Shown: positions 16,426 through 24,331 of the stretch, one piece after another
How the letters are laid out: every line of letters starts with the position of its first letter
How positions within the stretch are numbered: position 1 is the first letter of the stretch
Assembly (NCBI GenBank): GCA_017744495.1
Contig: JAGIBE010000177.1
Span: 1 to 41,110, forward strand
Length of the DNA stretch: 41,110 nucleotides
Reading direction: 5' to 3'
Origin: Caulobacter sp.
GTDB lineage: Bacteria; Pseudomonadota; Alphaproteobacteria; Caulobacterales; Caulobacteraceae
Made by a program: the position numbers and the translations under genes
Notes under the pieces: generated by a model
Database searches by the model: none
What the model was told of the DNA's origin: nothing
Seen by the model: the letters and a program-made list of their open reading frames with translations, nothing else

Positions 16426-19400
16426 ATGCTTGTATCCACTCGCGGCCGTCGCGCGGCCGTCGCCACGGCGTCCTTGCTGGCGTTGACCGCCGGCTTGGCC
16501 TGCGCGACCCAGGCCGACGCCCAGGCCAAGCCGGCCGCCACGGCGACCGAGGACAAGGCCAACACCATCGACGAGGTGGTCGTGGTCGGCACGCGCGCCA
16601 GCCTCCAGTCGGCCATGAACCGCAAGAAGCGTAACGGCACGATCTCGGACTCCATCGTCGCCGAGGACATCGGCCAGTTCCCCGACAAGAACATCGGCGA
16701 GGCCCTGGGCCGGGTCACCGGCGTGCAGCTGGCCCGTGACTTCGGCGAAGGCAACGCGGTGTCGATCCGCGGCGTCGAGCCCGACCTGAACCGCGTCGAG
16801 ATCAACGGCATGAGCGTGCTGTCGACCGCCGGCAACCTGCAGGTCTACGGCGGCGGCGGCCGTTCCAACGACTTCCGCGAGCTGGCGGCCGAATTGGTCC
16901 AGTCGATCGACGTGTTCAAGGGCTTCACGGCCGACATGACCGAAGGCGGCGTCGGCGGCACGGTCTCGGTGACCACCCGCAAGCCGCTGGACTTCGCCAA
17001 GCCGACCCTCTCGATGACCGCTTCGGCCCAGAAGCTGGATACCCAGAAGGACTGGGCGCCGCGCTTCAACGTGATCGCGGCCGGCAAGTTCCTGGACGAT
17101 CGCCTGGGGTTGATGGCCAACGTCACCTACGACGACGTCGACACGCGCGGCGACTTCGTGCGCAACACCTCGTGGGGCCGCTTCGCCGACTTCGACAATT
17201 CGGCCGACAAGACCGTCCAGTACTACAACACCGCCTACAACAGCCAGATCAACGACCTGGCCCGCAACGTCACCACGCAGGCCGGCTGCGCCAGCCTGGT
17301 CACGCCCGACGCGACCCAGATCTCGACCTCGAACCTGCGCACGGCTTGCCAGTCGCAATGGTACGACTATGCGCCGCGTACAGCCCGCTATGGCGTCTGG
17401 TATCGCAACGACAAGCGGATCTCGTCGGAGTTCACCGCCCAGTACCGGTTCAACGACCGTTTGGACGCCTGGCTCACCTACAACTACGACGAACGCAAGC
17501 AGACGCTGAACGACATCAACTACGGCACCGACTTCACCTCGGTGAGCCGCCTGCGCAACCTGGTCGGCACGTCATGCTCGGCCACCGACACGACCGCCAG
17601 CTCGGTCAAGGTCGACACCCATCACAACGTCACCGGCTACACCCTGGGCAACTGCCTGGTCACCGCCAGCGCCGGCGGCAATCTGGGCTTTGGCATCAGC
17701 GCCCGCGACTTCTCGCTCAAGACCACCAGCGACTATCTCAGCTTCGGCGGTCGCTATAAGGGCGATCGGCTGCAGGTCGAGTTCATGGGTTCGAGCGGCA
17801 AGACCGACAACACGACCCAAACCAACAACGTCAGCGTCAGCTTCGATACGCCCGGCATGGTCGTGACCCTGGACGGCAATGGCGAGCCGTCGTTCAAGTT
17901 CGCCAGCGGCTACAGCCCGTCGGACGCCTCGGCGATCCGCCAGTGGCAGATCCAGTACCGTCCGTCGCTCGTGAACCAGAAAGAGCAGCAGTTCAAGCTG
18001 GACTTCGACTACGACACGCACCTGCCGATCATCCACAAGCTGGAGTTCGGCGGCCGCGCCACCGACTATAAGACCGTGGGCTACGGCTACGGCGGCTTCA
18101 TCCTGGACGGCGGCGCCAACCCGTATTCGACCACCGACGACACCGTGATCTACAGCAATGCGGTGAACTCGACGGCGACGATCAACAACGCCGCCGGCGC
18201 GCCCGACCAGACCGACCCGGTGCTGGGCACGCCCTACACCACCGGCTACTGGGGGTCTTCGGAAGTCTGGTCGCGGGCGTTCTCGAACCAGGTCTTCGCC
18301 AACGGCATGTCGCCCCTGCCGGCCAACTTTTACTTCGGCGGCGGCTCGATGCCGACGAACTGGCTGTATCCGAACTACGACGTGATCTCGCAAAGCCTCG
18401 ACACGTCGCACTTCAACCTGAACAACATGATCAACACCGTCGGCAACGACGGCAAGGCGCATCAACAGATCCCGTACCGGATCCAGGAAGAGACCAACGC
18501 CCAGTACATCAAGTTCGACTATTCGGTGCCGATCGGCTCGTTCGATCTGGACGGCAATTTCGGCTGGCGTCGGGTTCAGACGAAGGTGACCGCGGAAGCG
18601 GTCTCGACCCGTCAGCAGTCGTACGCGGCCACCAACGGCGGCACGGCGACGACCTACATCCTGTCCAACAGCCTGCGCAGCTACAAGAAGGACTACACGG
18701 TCTGGCTGCCGAGCTTCAACGCGGGCCTGTGGTTCGTGCCGAACAAGCTGTCGACGCGCTTCGGCTTCGCCCAGCTCATGGCCCGTCCGCGCCTGGACTT
18801 CCTGCTGCCGAGCGTGACCTGCACCACCGACGCCTCGCCCGACGCTAACGGAGAGTTCGACGAGCCGAGCTGCACGGCCGGCAACCCGGAGCTGAAGCCC
18901 TACCGCGCCAACCAGTACGACCTGAGCTTCGAATACTATCCGAACCAGGACACCCAGGTGTCGGTCGGTCTGTTCTACAAGGACATCAAGTCGTTCTACG
19001 TCTCGTCGCGCACCCTGCTGGGCAAGCGCGACGTCTACGGCGACGGCGTGATGTATAACTTCAACACCTACGTCAACGGCGACGGCGCCAAGATCAAGGG
19101 CGTGGAAATCACGGCCAAGACCGCCTTCACCTTCCTGCCGGGCTGGCTGTCGGGCTTCGGCGTCGACGCCAACTACACCTACCAGAAGGCCACCGACGTC
19201 GGTCTGTACTCGATCCTCGACGGCTCGCCGCTGCCGTTCCCGGGCCTGTCGCCCGACAGCGCCAACGCGACCCTGTGGTACGACAAGGGGCCGTTCAACG
19301 CCCGCCTGGCCTACAACTACCGCTCCAAGTACCTGATCTCGGCCGCCGACAATTCGGGCCAGCCTGTCTATCGCGATGCGACCGGCTATCTGGACGGCAA

Positions 19401-19566
19401 GATCACCTGGAAGCCGAACCTGTGGAACATCCAGGGCCTGTCCTTCTTCGTCGAAGGTAAGAACCTGACCAAGGAAGAGGAACGCTCGACCGCCGGCGAC
19501 ATCCGTCTGACGGAACTGGGCTACTTCGGCCGCCGCTTCTTCGTCGGCATGACCGCGAAGTTCTAA
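16426..19566 (+). CDS. TonB-dependent outer-membrane receptor 1
   Basis: A 1046-residue TonB-dependent receptor. ATG 16426 follows GGGAGGGA; the signal peptide ends near AQA. The TonB box is IDEVVVVGTR. The plug includes IGQFPDKNIGEALGRVTGVQ, VSIRGVEPDLNRVEINGM and GGVGGTVSVTTRKP. The barrel ends with the family's terminal aromatic signature (RRFFVGMTAKF). Energy from TonB-ExbBD would drive uptake of oligosaccharides across the outer membrane. The neighbouring PL11, PL22-like and GH2 genes and the shared operators point to rhamnogalacturonan fragments as ligand (inference). It lacks an N-terminal anti-sigma-interaction domain. Confidence 0.93.
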   Translation: MLVSTRGRRAAVATASLLALTAGLACATQADAQAKPAATATEDKANTIDEVVVVGTRASLQSAMNRKKRNGTISDSIVAEDIGQFPDKNIGEALGRVTGVQLARDFGEGNAVSIRGVEPDLNRVEINGMSVLSTAGNLQVYGGGGRSNDFRELAAELVQSIDVFKGFTADMTEGGVGGTVSVTTRKPLDFAKPTLSMTASAQKLDTQKDWAPRFNVIAAGKFLDDRLGLMANVTYDDVDTRGDFVRNTSWGRFADFDNSADKTVQYYNTAYNSQINDLARNVTTQAGCASLVTPDATQISTSNLRTACQSQWYDYAPRTARYGVWYRNDKRISSEFTAQYRFNDRLDAWLTYNYDERKQTLNDINYGTDFTSVSRLRNLVGTSCSATDTTASSVKVDTHHNVTGYTLGNCLVTASAGGNLGFGISARDFSLKTTSDYLSFGGRYKGDRLQVEFMGSSGKTDNTTQTNNVSVSFDTPGMVVTLDGNGEPSFKFASGYSPSDASAIRQWQIQYRPSLVNQKEQQFKLDFDYDTHLPIIHKLEFGGRATDYKTVGYGYGGFILDGGANPYSTTDDTVIYSNAVNSTATINNAAGAPDQTDPVLGTPYTTGYWGSSEVWSRAFSNQVFANGMSPLPANFYFGGGSMPTNWLYPNYDVISQSLDTSHFNLNNMINTVGNDGKAHQQIPYRIQEETNAQYIKFDYSVPIGSFDLDGNFGWRRVQTKVTAEAVSTRQQSYAATNGGTATTYILSNSLRSYKKDYTVWLPSFNAGLWFVPNKLSTRFGFAQLMARPRLDFLLPSVTCTTDASPDANGEFDEPSCTAGNPELKPYRANQYDLSFEYYPNQDTQVSVGLFYKDIKSFYVSSRTLLGKRDVYGDGVMYNFNTYVNGDGAKIKGVEITAKTAFTFLPGWLSGFGVDANYTYQKATDVGLYSILDGSPLPFPGLSPDSANATLWYDKGPFNARLAYNYRSKYLISAADNSGQPVYRDATGYLDGKITWKPNLWNIQGLSFFVEGKNLTKEEERSTAGDIRLTELGYFGRRFFVGMTAKF

Positions 19567-19649
19567 GGCCGACGTGGCGGGCGTCCCGGCGTCGAGCCCG
19601 GGGCGCCTGTCGCCGCCGGACTACGCACTACGATCTAGGAACGACTTCA

Positions 19650-19680
19650 GGGCCGCGCCGACATGGCGCGGTCCTTTTTC
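19650..19680 (+). terminator. Intrinsic terminator of TBDR-1
   Basis: GGGCCGCGCC (19650-19659) pairs with GGCGCGGTCC (19665-19674), with one G-T wobble and a short GACAT loop, followed by TTTTT. It lies 84 bp after the TBDR-1 stop. Confidence 0.88.
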
Positions 19681-19707
19681 CTTTGGGCTTGGCTTTGGGA
19701 AGCGGCG

Positions 19708-20406
19708 TTAGCGCGTCAGGGCGTACACCCGGAACCGCCGCACCCGCAGGTGGCTCCAGGTGGTACGCAGGCCAAACCAGCCGCGCGTGTAGGGCTCGGC
19801 GTCGTCCAGCTGGAACAGCTTGCGACCGTCGTTCCAGTACTGGATCCGCCCGCCGTCGGCGATGAGGCGCACCGTCTGCCAACGGTTGGGGACCAGCATC
19901 TCGTCCCTGGCCGCGTGGTCGTGCTGCGGCAGCAGGGGGCGGTCGCCGGGGCGGCCGACATAGCGCCGGAAACGCGTCGAGGTGTTCCCGTTGCCGCCCT
20001 GGCCAACGTAGTAGGTTTTCAGGGTGTCGTAGTCGGCGAAGGCGCCGCTGCGGGGATGGGCGAGGGGGCTTTCGCCCGAGGCATCGCGGGCCATCCAGAA
20101 GGCGTTCAGGTCGCTGACGCGGTCGTGCGGACCACCGGCCGAGACCGCCTGGGCCTCGTATTCGATCAGCACCGGACCGGCCAGCTCGGGCCGGAACCAC
20201 AGGGTCAGGCCGGCGGGGGTGTCGATATCGAGCACGCAGTCGTGCACGCTCACCTGGGCCGGCTTCTCGGCCTCGAGCGCCCACTGGTCCAGGCCGTGGC
20301 GGAAGTTGTCGGCGTATAGGCGCCGACCGCGGCGGGGCGGCGTCTCGGCGAGGACGGGAGCAGCGGCCAGCGAGACCAGCCCGCCCAGGACCATGCGGCG
20401 TCTCAT
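19708..20406 (-). CDS. Exported jelly-roll protein, DUF6250-like
   Basis: A 232-residue protein with an N-terminal signal (MRRRMVLGGLVSLAAAPVLA). The body is beta-rich with many aromatic residues (LTLWFRPELAGPVLIEYEAQ, RVSDLNAFWMARD, NRWQTVRLIADGGRIQYWND, GWFGLRTTWSHLRVRRFRVY), which suggests a concanavalin A-like sandwich of the DUF6250 type found in pectin loci. ATG 20406 overlaps the GH28 stop by 4 bp (ATGA), so it is the last gene of a tightly coupled leftward operon. It could be a carbohydrate-binding protein or an uncharacterised lyase or hydrolase; no catalytic residues can be assigned. Confidence 0.72.
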   Translation of the reverse strand: MRRRMVLGGLVSLAAAPVLAETPPRRGRRLYADNFRHGLDQWALEAEKPAQVSVHDCVLDIDTPAGLTLWFRPELAGPVLIEYEAQAVSAGGPHDRVSDLNAFWMARDASGESPLAHPRSGAFADYDTLKTYYVGQGGNGNTSTRFRRYVGRPGDRPLLPQHDHAARDEMLVPNRWQTVRLIADGGRIQYWNDGRKLFQLDDAEPYTRGWFGLRTTWSHLRVRRFRVYALTR

Positions 20407-21923
20407 GGCGCGTCTCCGTCGATAATCAGGCCCGAGACCTCCTCGACGACGATGGACTCCACGCCCGGCGCGGCCGCCAAGTCCAGCCGGTCGAAGCGGG
20501 CGTCGCGCACGGCCTGCAGCAACACAGGCGGGCGCGGATCGGGCGACAGGGTCTCGACGCGCACATTGTCCAGCCTCAGGCCTTCCACATGCCGCGCCCA
20601 CAGGCCGTGCGCCGGCGTCGGGCCGAACATGCTGGGCTCGGGATAAGCGTGGGCCATGTCGTCCGGTCGCCGCTGGGCCCACCTGGCCTCGCCGCCGCCG
20701 GCATAGACCAGGCGCACGTCGCTCAGCGTCACGTCCTGGATCGGATGGCCCTCGAGCCCGGCGATCGTGGCGGCGTAGTCGGGCAGAATGTCCCAGGCGG
20801 TCAGGTTGCTGACCCTGATCCGGCGGATCGCGCCGCGCGTCGTGCCCTCGGGCCCACGCCCCCGGTCGCCCAGCCGCAGGAACAGCGGGGCGGTGGTGAT
20901 CTCGCGCATGACCACGTCGCGGATCGTGACGTCCTCGATCACGCCGCCGTCGACCGTCTCCAGCGCCAGGCCCCGCGAGCGGGTGAAGACACAGTCGCTG
21001 ATCGTGATCTGGCGAAAGCCGCCGTTGGACTCGGTGCCCAGCTTGATGCGGCCGGTGACCCGATCCTGGTCGGGCGCCAGCTGCTGGGTGCGGCCCTGGG
21101 TCCCGTCCAGCAGGGTCCCCAGGTCGAAGCCGCTGACGTGGCAGCGGGTGATCTCCACCCGCTCGGTGGCCCGGACCTCGCCCAGGGCCATGGAGCTCTT
21201 CAGCACGATGGCGTCGTCATTGGGCGTGTTGACCCGGCAGTCGGCGATGGTCACGTCGCGGCAGCAGTCGATGTCCAGCCCGTCGCGGTTGGTGTCGATG
21301 CGCAGGTCGCGGATCGTTAGATGATCGCAACCGGTGGCCAGCACCGCGAAGTGGCCGCCGCGCCAGATCGTGAAGCCCTCCAGGCGGACGCGGCGGGCGT
21401 GCTTCAGGGCGATGGTCTTGTTGCCCTGGCCGGCCATGGCCTCCAGATCCGGAACCAGGATCGCCATCGCCTCGGCCGACAGGTTGGCCATGCTGATCGG
21501 GAACTCGCCTGCCTGCCGCGTCCAGCGTGAGCCGGGGCCCTCACGGGTCATGCCCACGCCGTCGATCAGGCCCGGGCCTACGACAGCCACGTCCTCGACA
21601 TCCTCGCCCCAGATCAGGCTGTTATGCCAATGGCTGTGGCCGAAGTCCTGGTAGAGGTCGAACGGATTGAGCTCGGCCGGATCATAGGCGCCGCCGTGCT
21701 TGGCCGGATCGGCGGCCTCCAGCACGCAGCCTTCGTCGAGGCGCAGGGTGACGCCGCTGAGCAGCCGGATCGAGAACGACAGCCACCGCCCCGCCGGCAG
21801 CACCACTTCGCCGCCGCCCACGGCGTTGGCAACCGCGACGGCGGCGTTGATCTCGTCGGTGACTAGGGTCGCGCCGTCGCCGACCGCCCCGAAGTCGCGG
21901 ACGTCGAACGGCGCGCCGGTCAT
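20403..21923 (-). CDS. GH28-type beta-helix hydrolase (polygalacturonase/rhamnogalacturonan hydrolase family)
   Basis: A 506-residue right-handed beta-helix protein. It opens with the GH28 N-terminus FDVRDFGAVGDGATLVTDEINAA split over residues 6-28. Catalytic blocks are TNRDGLDID, TPNDDAIVLKS and GRIKLGTESNGG, matching the NTD, DD and RIK motifs; the GHG motif is not obvious. It would hydrolyse galacturonan or rhamnogalacturonan from the chain end. No signal peptide is visible, and the start cannot move far because ATG 21923 overlaps the upstream stop (ATGA). It therefore seems cytoplasmic, or exported by another route. Confidence 0.82.
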   Translation of the reverse strand: MTGAPFDVRDFGAVGDGATLVTDEINAAVAVANAVGGGEVVLPAGRWLSFSIRLLSGVTLRLDEGCVLEAADPAKHGGAYDPAELNPFDLYQDFGHSHWHNSLIWGEDVEDVAVVGPGLIDGVGMTREGPGSRWTRQAGEFPISMANLSAEAMAILVPDLEAMAGQGNKTIALKHARRVRLEGFTIWRGGHFAVLATGCDHLTIRDLRIDTNRDGLDIDCCRDVTIADCRVNTPNDDAIVLKSSMALGEVRATERVEITRCHVSGFDLGTLLDGTQGRTQQLAPDQDRVTGRIKLGTESNGGFRQITISDCVFTRSRGLALETVDGGVIEDVTIRDVVMREITTAPLFLRLGDRGRGPEGTTRGAIRRIRVSNLTAWDILPDYAATIAGLEGHPIQDVTLSDVRLVYAGGGEARWAQRRPDDMAHAYPEPSMFGPTPAHGLWARHVEGLRLDNVRVETLSPDPRPPVLLQAVRDARFDRLDLAAAPGVESIVVEEVSGLIIDGDAP

Positions 21924-22879
21924 GCGTAGAGGCCGTGCCGCTTGAGGAAGGCGCTCAGCAGGGCCGGCCAGGGCATGGCGACGCCGCCGGGACCGGTCAG
22001 GCCGAAACCGTGGCCGCCGCTTTCGAAGACATGCAGCTCGCTGGCGATCTTCTGGGCGCGCAGGGCCTGGAACATCATCAGGCTGTTCTCCATCGCCACC
22101 ACCTTGTCGTCGGCCGCGGCGGCGATGAAGGTCGGCGGGGCGTCGGGCGGGATGCCGTGCTCGGCCGAGACCGACAGGCGCTGGGCCTCGGTCGGGCTGT
22201 TGCCCAGCAAGGACTTCAACGAACTGCCGTGAGCGTGCGGGGCGGTCATGGTGACGACCGGGTAGAACAGGCCGGCCGCCGTCGGACGGGTCGACAGCTT
22301 GTCGGCGGCGTCGACGGGGGCGTAGGTCTCGCGGTGGAACTGGGTGGCCAGGCGCGCGGCGACGTGGCCGCCCGCCGAGAAGCCGGTCACGGCGATGCGC
22401 TCAGGGTCCAGACCCCACTTGCCGGCGTTGGCGCGGATCAGGCGGATGGCGCGCTGGGCGTCCTGCAGCGACACGTCCGGCCCCGCCGCCCAGCCGTCCG
22501 CGGGCAGGCGGTAGTCCATGACGAAGGCGGTCACGCCCTGGTCGGCGATCCAGGCGTCGATCGGCCCGCCGTTCTTGCCTACGGCCACGCGGATGTAGCC
22601 GCCGCCCGGGATCATCAGGATCGCCGCCCCATTGGGTTTCGCGGGGCGGCGCATCATCAGCCAGGGCTTGGTGACGTTCAGGAACGCGGTGTCGTTGGGA
22701 TCGCCGCCGGGCTTGCGCAGGATGACCTGCTCGGTGACCGTGACCTTCTCGCCGCCGGGCGGCTTGCCGGGCCACAGGTCCATGACCTCAATGCCCGGAG
22801 GCGTTTGAGCGCGGGCCAGGCTCGGTGCGGCCAGGGCGAGGGCGCCCAGGCCCAGCAGTGCGCGACGATCAGTTTCCAC
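21920..22879 (-). CDS. Exported alpha/beta-hydrolase esterase
   Basis: A 319-residue alpha/beta-hydrolase of the acetyl-xylan/pectin esterase type. The oxyanion motif is MIPGGGY, the nucleophile is in VTGFSAGGHVA and the C-terminal His in ESGGHGFG, with an acid in AAADDKVV. The N-terminus (VETDRRALLGLGALALAAPSLARA) has twin arginines and a hydrophobic stretch, so Tat export is possible. The start is GTG 22879, with GGAGAAG upstream, and it overlaps the preceding CE12 gene by 11 bp. Likely role: removing acetyl or other esters from pectic oligosaccharides, alongside the CE12 enzyme. Confidence 0.8.
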   Translation of the reverse strand: METDRRALLGLGALALAAPSLARAQTPPGIEVMDLWPGKPPGGEKVTVTEQVILRKPGGDPNDTAFLNVTKPWLMMRRPAKPNGAAILMIPGGGYIRVAVGKNGGPIDAWIADQGVTAFVMDYRLPADGWAAGPDVSLQDAQRAIRLIRANAGKWGLDPERIAVTGFSAGGHVAARLATQFHRETYAPVDAADKLSTRPTAAGLFYPVVTMTAPHAHGSSLKSLLGNSPTEAQRLSVSAEHGIPPDAPPTFIAAAADDKVVAMENSLMMFQALRAQKIASELHVFESGGHGFGLTGPGGVAMPWPALLSAFLKRHGLYA

Positions 22880-24140
22880 GGGGCTTCTCCGTGCTGTGGG
22901 CGGCGCTTTCGGCCAGGACGAAGGTGTCGGGCGGAGTCGGCCTGGCTGGGTCGAACGGCGGCAGGCCGTCCAGCAGGTGCGTAGCCAAGTCCGGGACCTG
23001 GGCGCGGATGCCCGAGACCACGCACTCGGCCAGCACATAGGCGCCGTAGTTGTTGTGGTGGGTAGCGTCCTTGCCGCCGTCGCCGAACGCCTTCCAGGCG
23101 TTGTCGGGACCCAGGGCCTCGTAGAAGGCCGCGCTCATGGTCAGGAGGTCGATGACCGGGACGCCGGTCTCGCGGCCGACGGCGCGCACGGCTTCGGGGT
23201 AGTCGCCGTGGGTGTTCACGATCTTGCCGGCGGCGTCGAACTTGCGGCGGTGCATCGAGGTGACCAGAACCGGCTTGGCCCCGCGCCGCCGGGCCTCGCC
23301 GATATAAACCTTAAGGTAGTCGCGATAGGTCGTGGCCGCCTCGGCGTAGGTCTGGGGCCAGCCTACCTTCTGGTCGTTATGGCCGAACTGGATCAGCAGC
23401 CAGTCGCCCGGCTTGACGGTGCTCAGCAGCTTGTCCAGCCGGTGCTCGAACAGGAACGACTTCAGGGTCTCGCCGGACTCCGCGTGGTTGGCCACGGCGA
23501 TGTCGGGCTTGAAGAACCTCGGCAGCATCTGGCCCCAGCTGGCGCCGGGCTCGAAGCGCTGGTCGGTGACGGTGGAGTCGCCGGCCAGATAGACCACCGG
23601 CACGGTGACGGCCTCGATCCGCACACGGCGCGCGGCCGGAGCGGGGCCGCAGAACTCCAGGGTCAGCTTGTCGTCCCAGTCGTACGAACCTTCCTCGCGC
23701 GGATTCAGCAGCACGCGCACGCCGCCGGGAGCGTTGGGCGGCGGGGCGGCGAGGGCGGCGGTGCGGACGTTGACGATGAACGTGGCGGTGGCGGTCTTGC
23801 CGGCCTCGGTGACGATCCGCTCGGCCATCAGGCGGCGGGACTCGGCCTTGACCGTGGTGTCGGACGCGGCCTCGCCGTCCAGCTCCAGCGTCACGCGGTA
23901 ATCGCCCTCGGGCACCGCGACCGAGAACAGGAACGGACCGCCAGCCGGAGAGGGTTCGAAGCCATGGCCGACGGCGGGGTCATAGGCTGCGTCGCGCCTG
24001 ACGCGGACATGGCCGGGCGCGACCGCCTTGTCGTCGCCGAAGTCGAAGGCCCAACTCTGCATCGATTTCACCGGCTCCCCCGCCCAGCCGACGCTCGGCG
24101 CGACGGCCAGGGCGGCGAGGAGGGCGCGTCGGTGCAACAT
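22869..24140 (-). CDS. CE12 rhamnogalacturonan acetylesterase with N-terminal beta-sandwich domain
   Basis: A 423-residue exported esterase, first gene of the leftward operon. ATG 24140 follows AGGAGG (10-bp spacing), and the N-terminus MLHRRALLAALAVAPSVGWA is a signal peptide. Residues about 27-180 form a beta-sandwich (WAFDFGDDKAVAPGHVRV, DYRVTLELDGEAASDTTVKA) like the modules often joined to CE12. The SGNH domain follows: VYLAGDSTVTDQ (Ser), [22 protein letters not shown] (Asn) and KDATHHNNYGA (Asp/His). It probably deacetylates rhamnogalacturonan I. It differs from the single-domain CE12 at 8658, so the two may act on different acetyl positions or chain lengths. Confidence 0.88.
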   Translation of the reverse strand: MLHRRALLAALAVAPSVGWAGEPVKSMQSWAFDFGDDKAVAPGHVRVRRDAAYDPAVGHGFEPSPAGGPFLFSVAVPEGDYRVTLELDGEAASDTTVKAESRRLMAERIVTEAGKTATATFIVNVRTAALAAPPPNAPGGVRVLLNPREEGSYDWDDKLTLEFCGPAPAARRVRIEAVTVPVVYLAGDSTVTDQRFEPGASWGQMLPRFFKPDIAVANHAESGETLKSFLFEHRLDKLLSTVKPGDWLLIQFGHNDQKVGWPQTYAEAATTYRDYLKVYIGEARRRGAKPVLVTSMHRRKFDAAGKIVNTHGDYPEAVRAVGRETGVPVIDLLTMSAAFYEALGPDNAWKAFGDGGKDATHHNNYGAYVLAECVVSGIRAQVPDLATHLLDGLPPFDPARPTPPDTFVLAESAAHSTEKPRGN

Positions 24141-24231
24141 CAAGGCGCGGCCTCCTGTCCGGCATTCGGGCGATCTGCGTCGCGCTGGGTCGATCCTGAA
24201 ACTACCGACCGCCGAACAGTGAAGCAATGGA

Positions 24232-24266
24232 TTTCATATTGCGAGATTTAGTCCCGTAAAATGGAA
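24232..24266. promoter_or_regulatory. Tandem IclR-type operator pair before the CE12 operon (24232-24246, 24252-24266)
   Basis: TTTCAT-ATT-GCGAGA at 24232 and TCCCGT-AAA-ATGGAA at 24252 are 20 bp apart, about 92 bp upstream of the CE12 start at 24140. This means the four-gene operon has its own promoter separate from TBDR-2. Confidence 0.6.
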
Positions 24267-24304
24267 CTCTTCGCGCCGTCATCCTTGGAATGAGTCCGAT
24301 AACA

Positions 24305-24326
24305 GGGCCGCCCCGAAGGGCGGCCC
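24305..24326 (-). terminator. Probable terminator of TBDR-2
   Basis: GGGCCGCCC and GGGCGGCCC form a perfect 9-bp stem with a 4-base loop, just after the TBDR-2 stop. Only a weak T-rich tail (TGTTAT on the minus strand) follows. Confidence 0.65.
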
Positions 24327-24331
24327 GTCAC

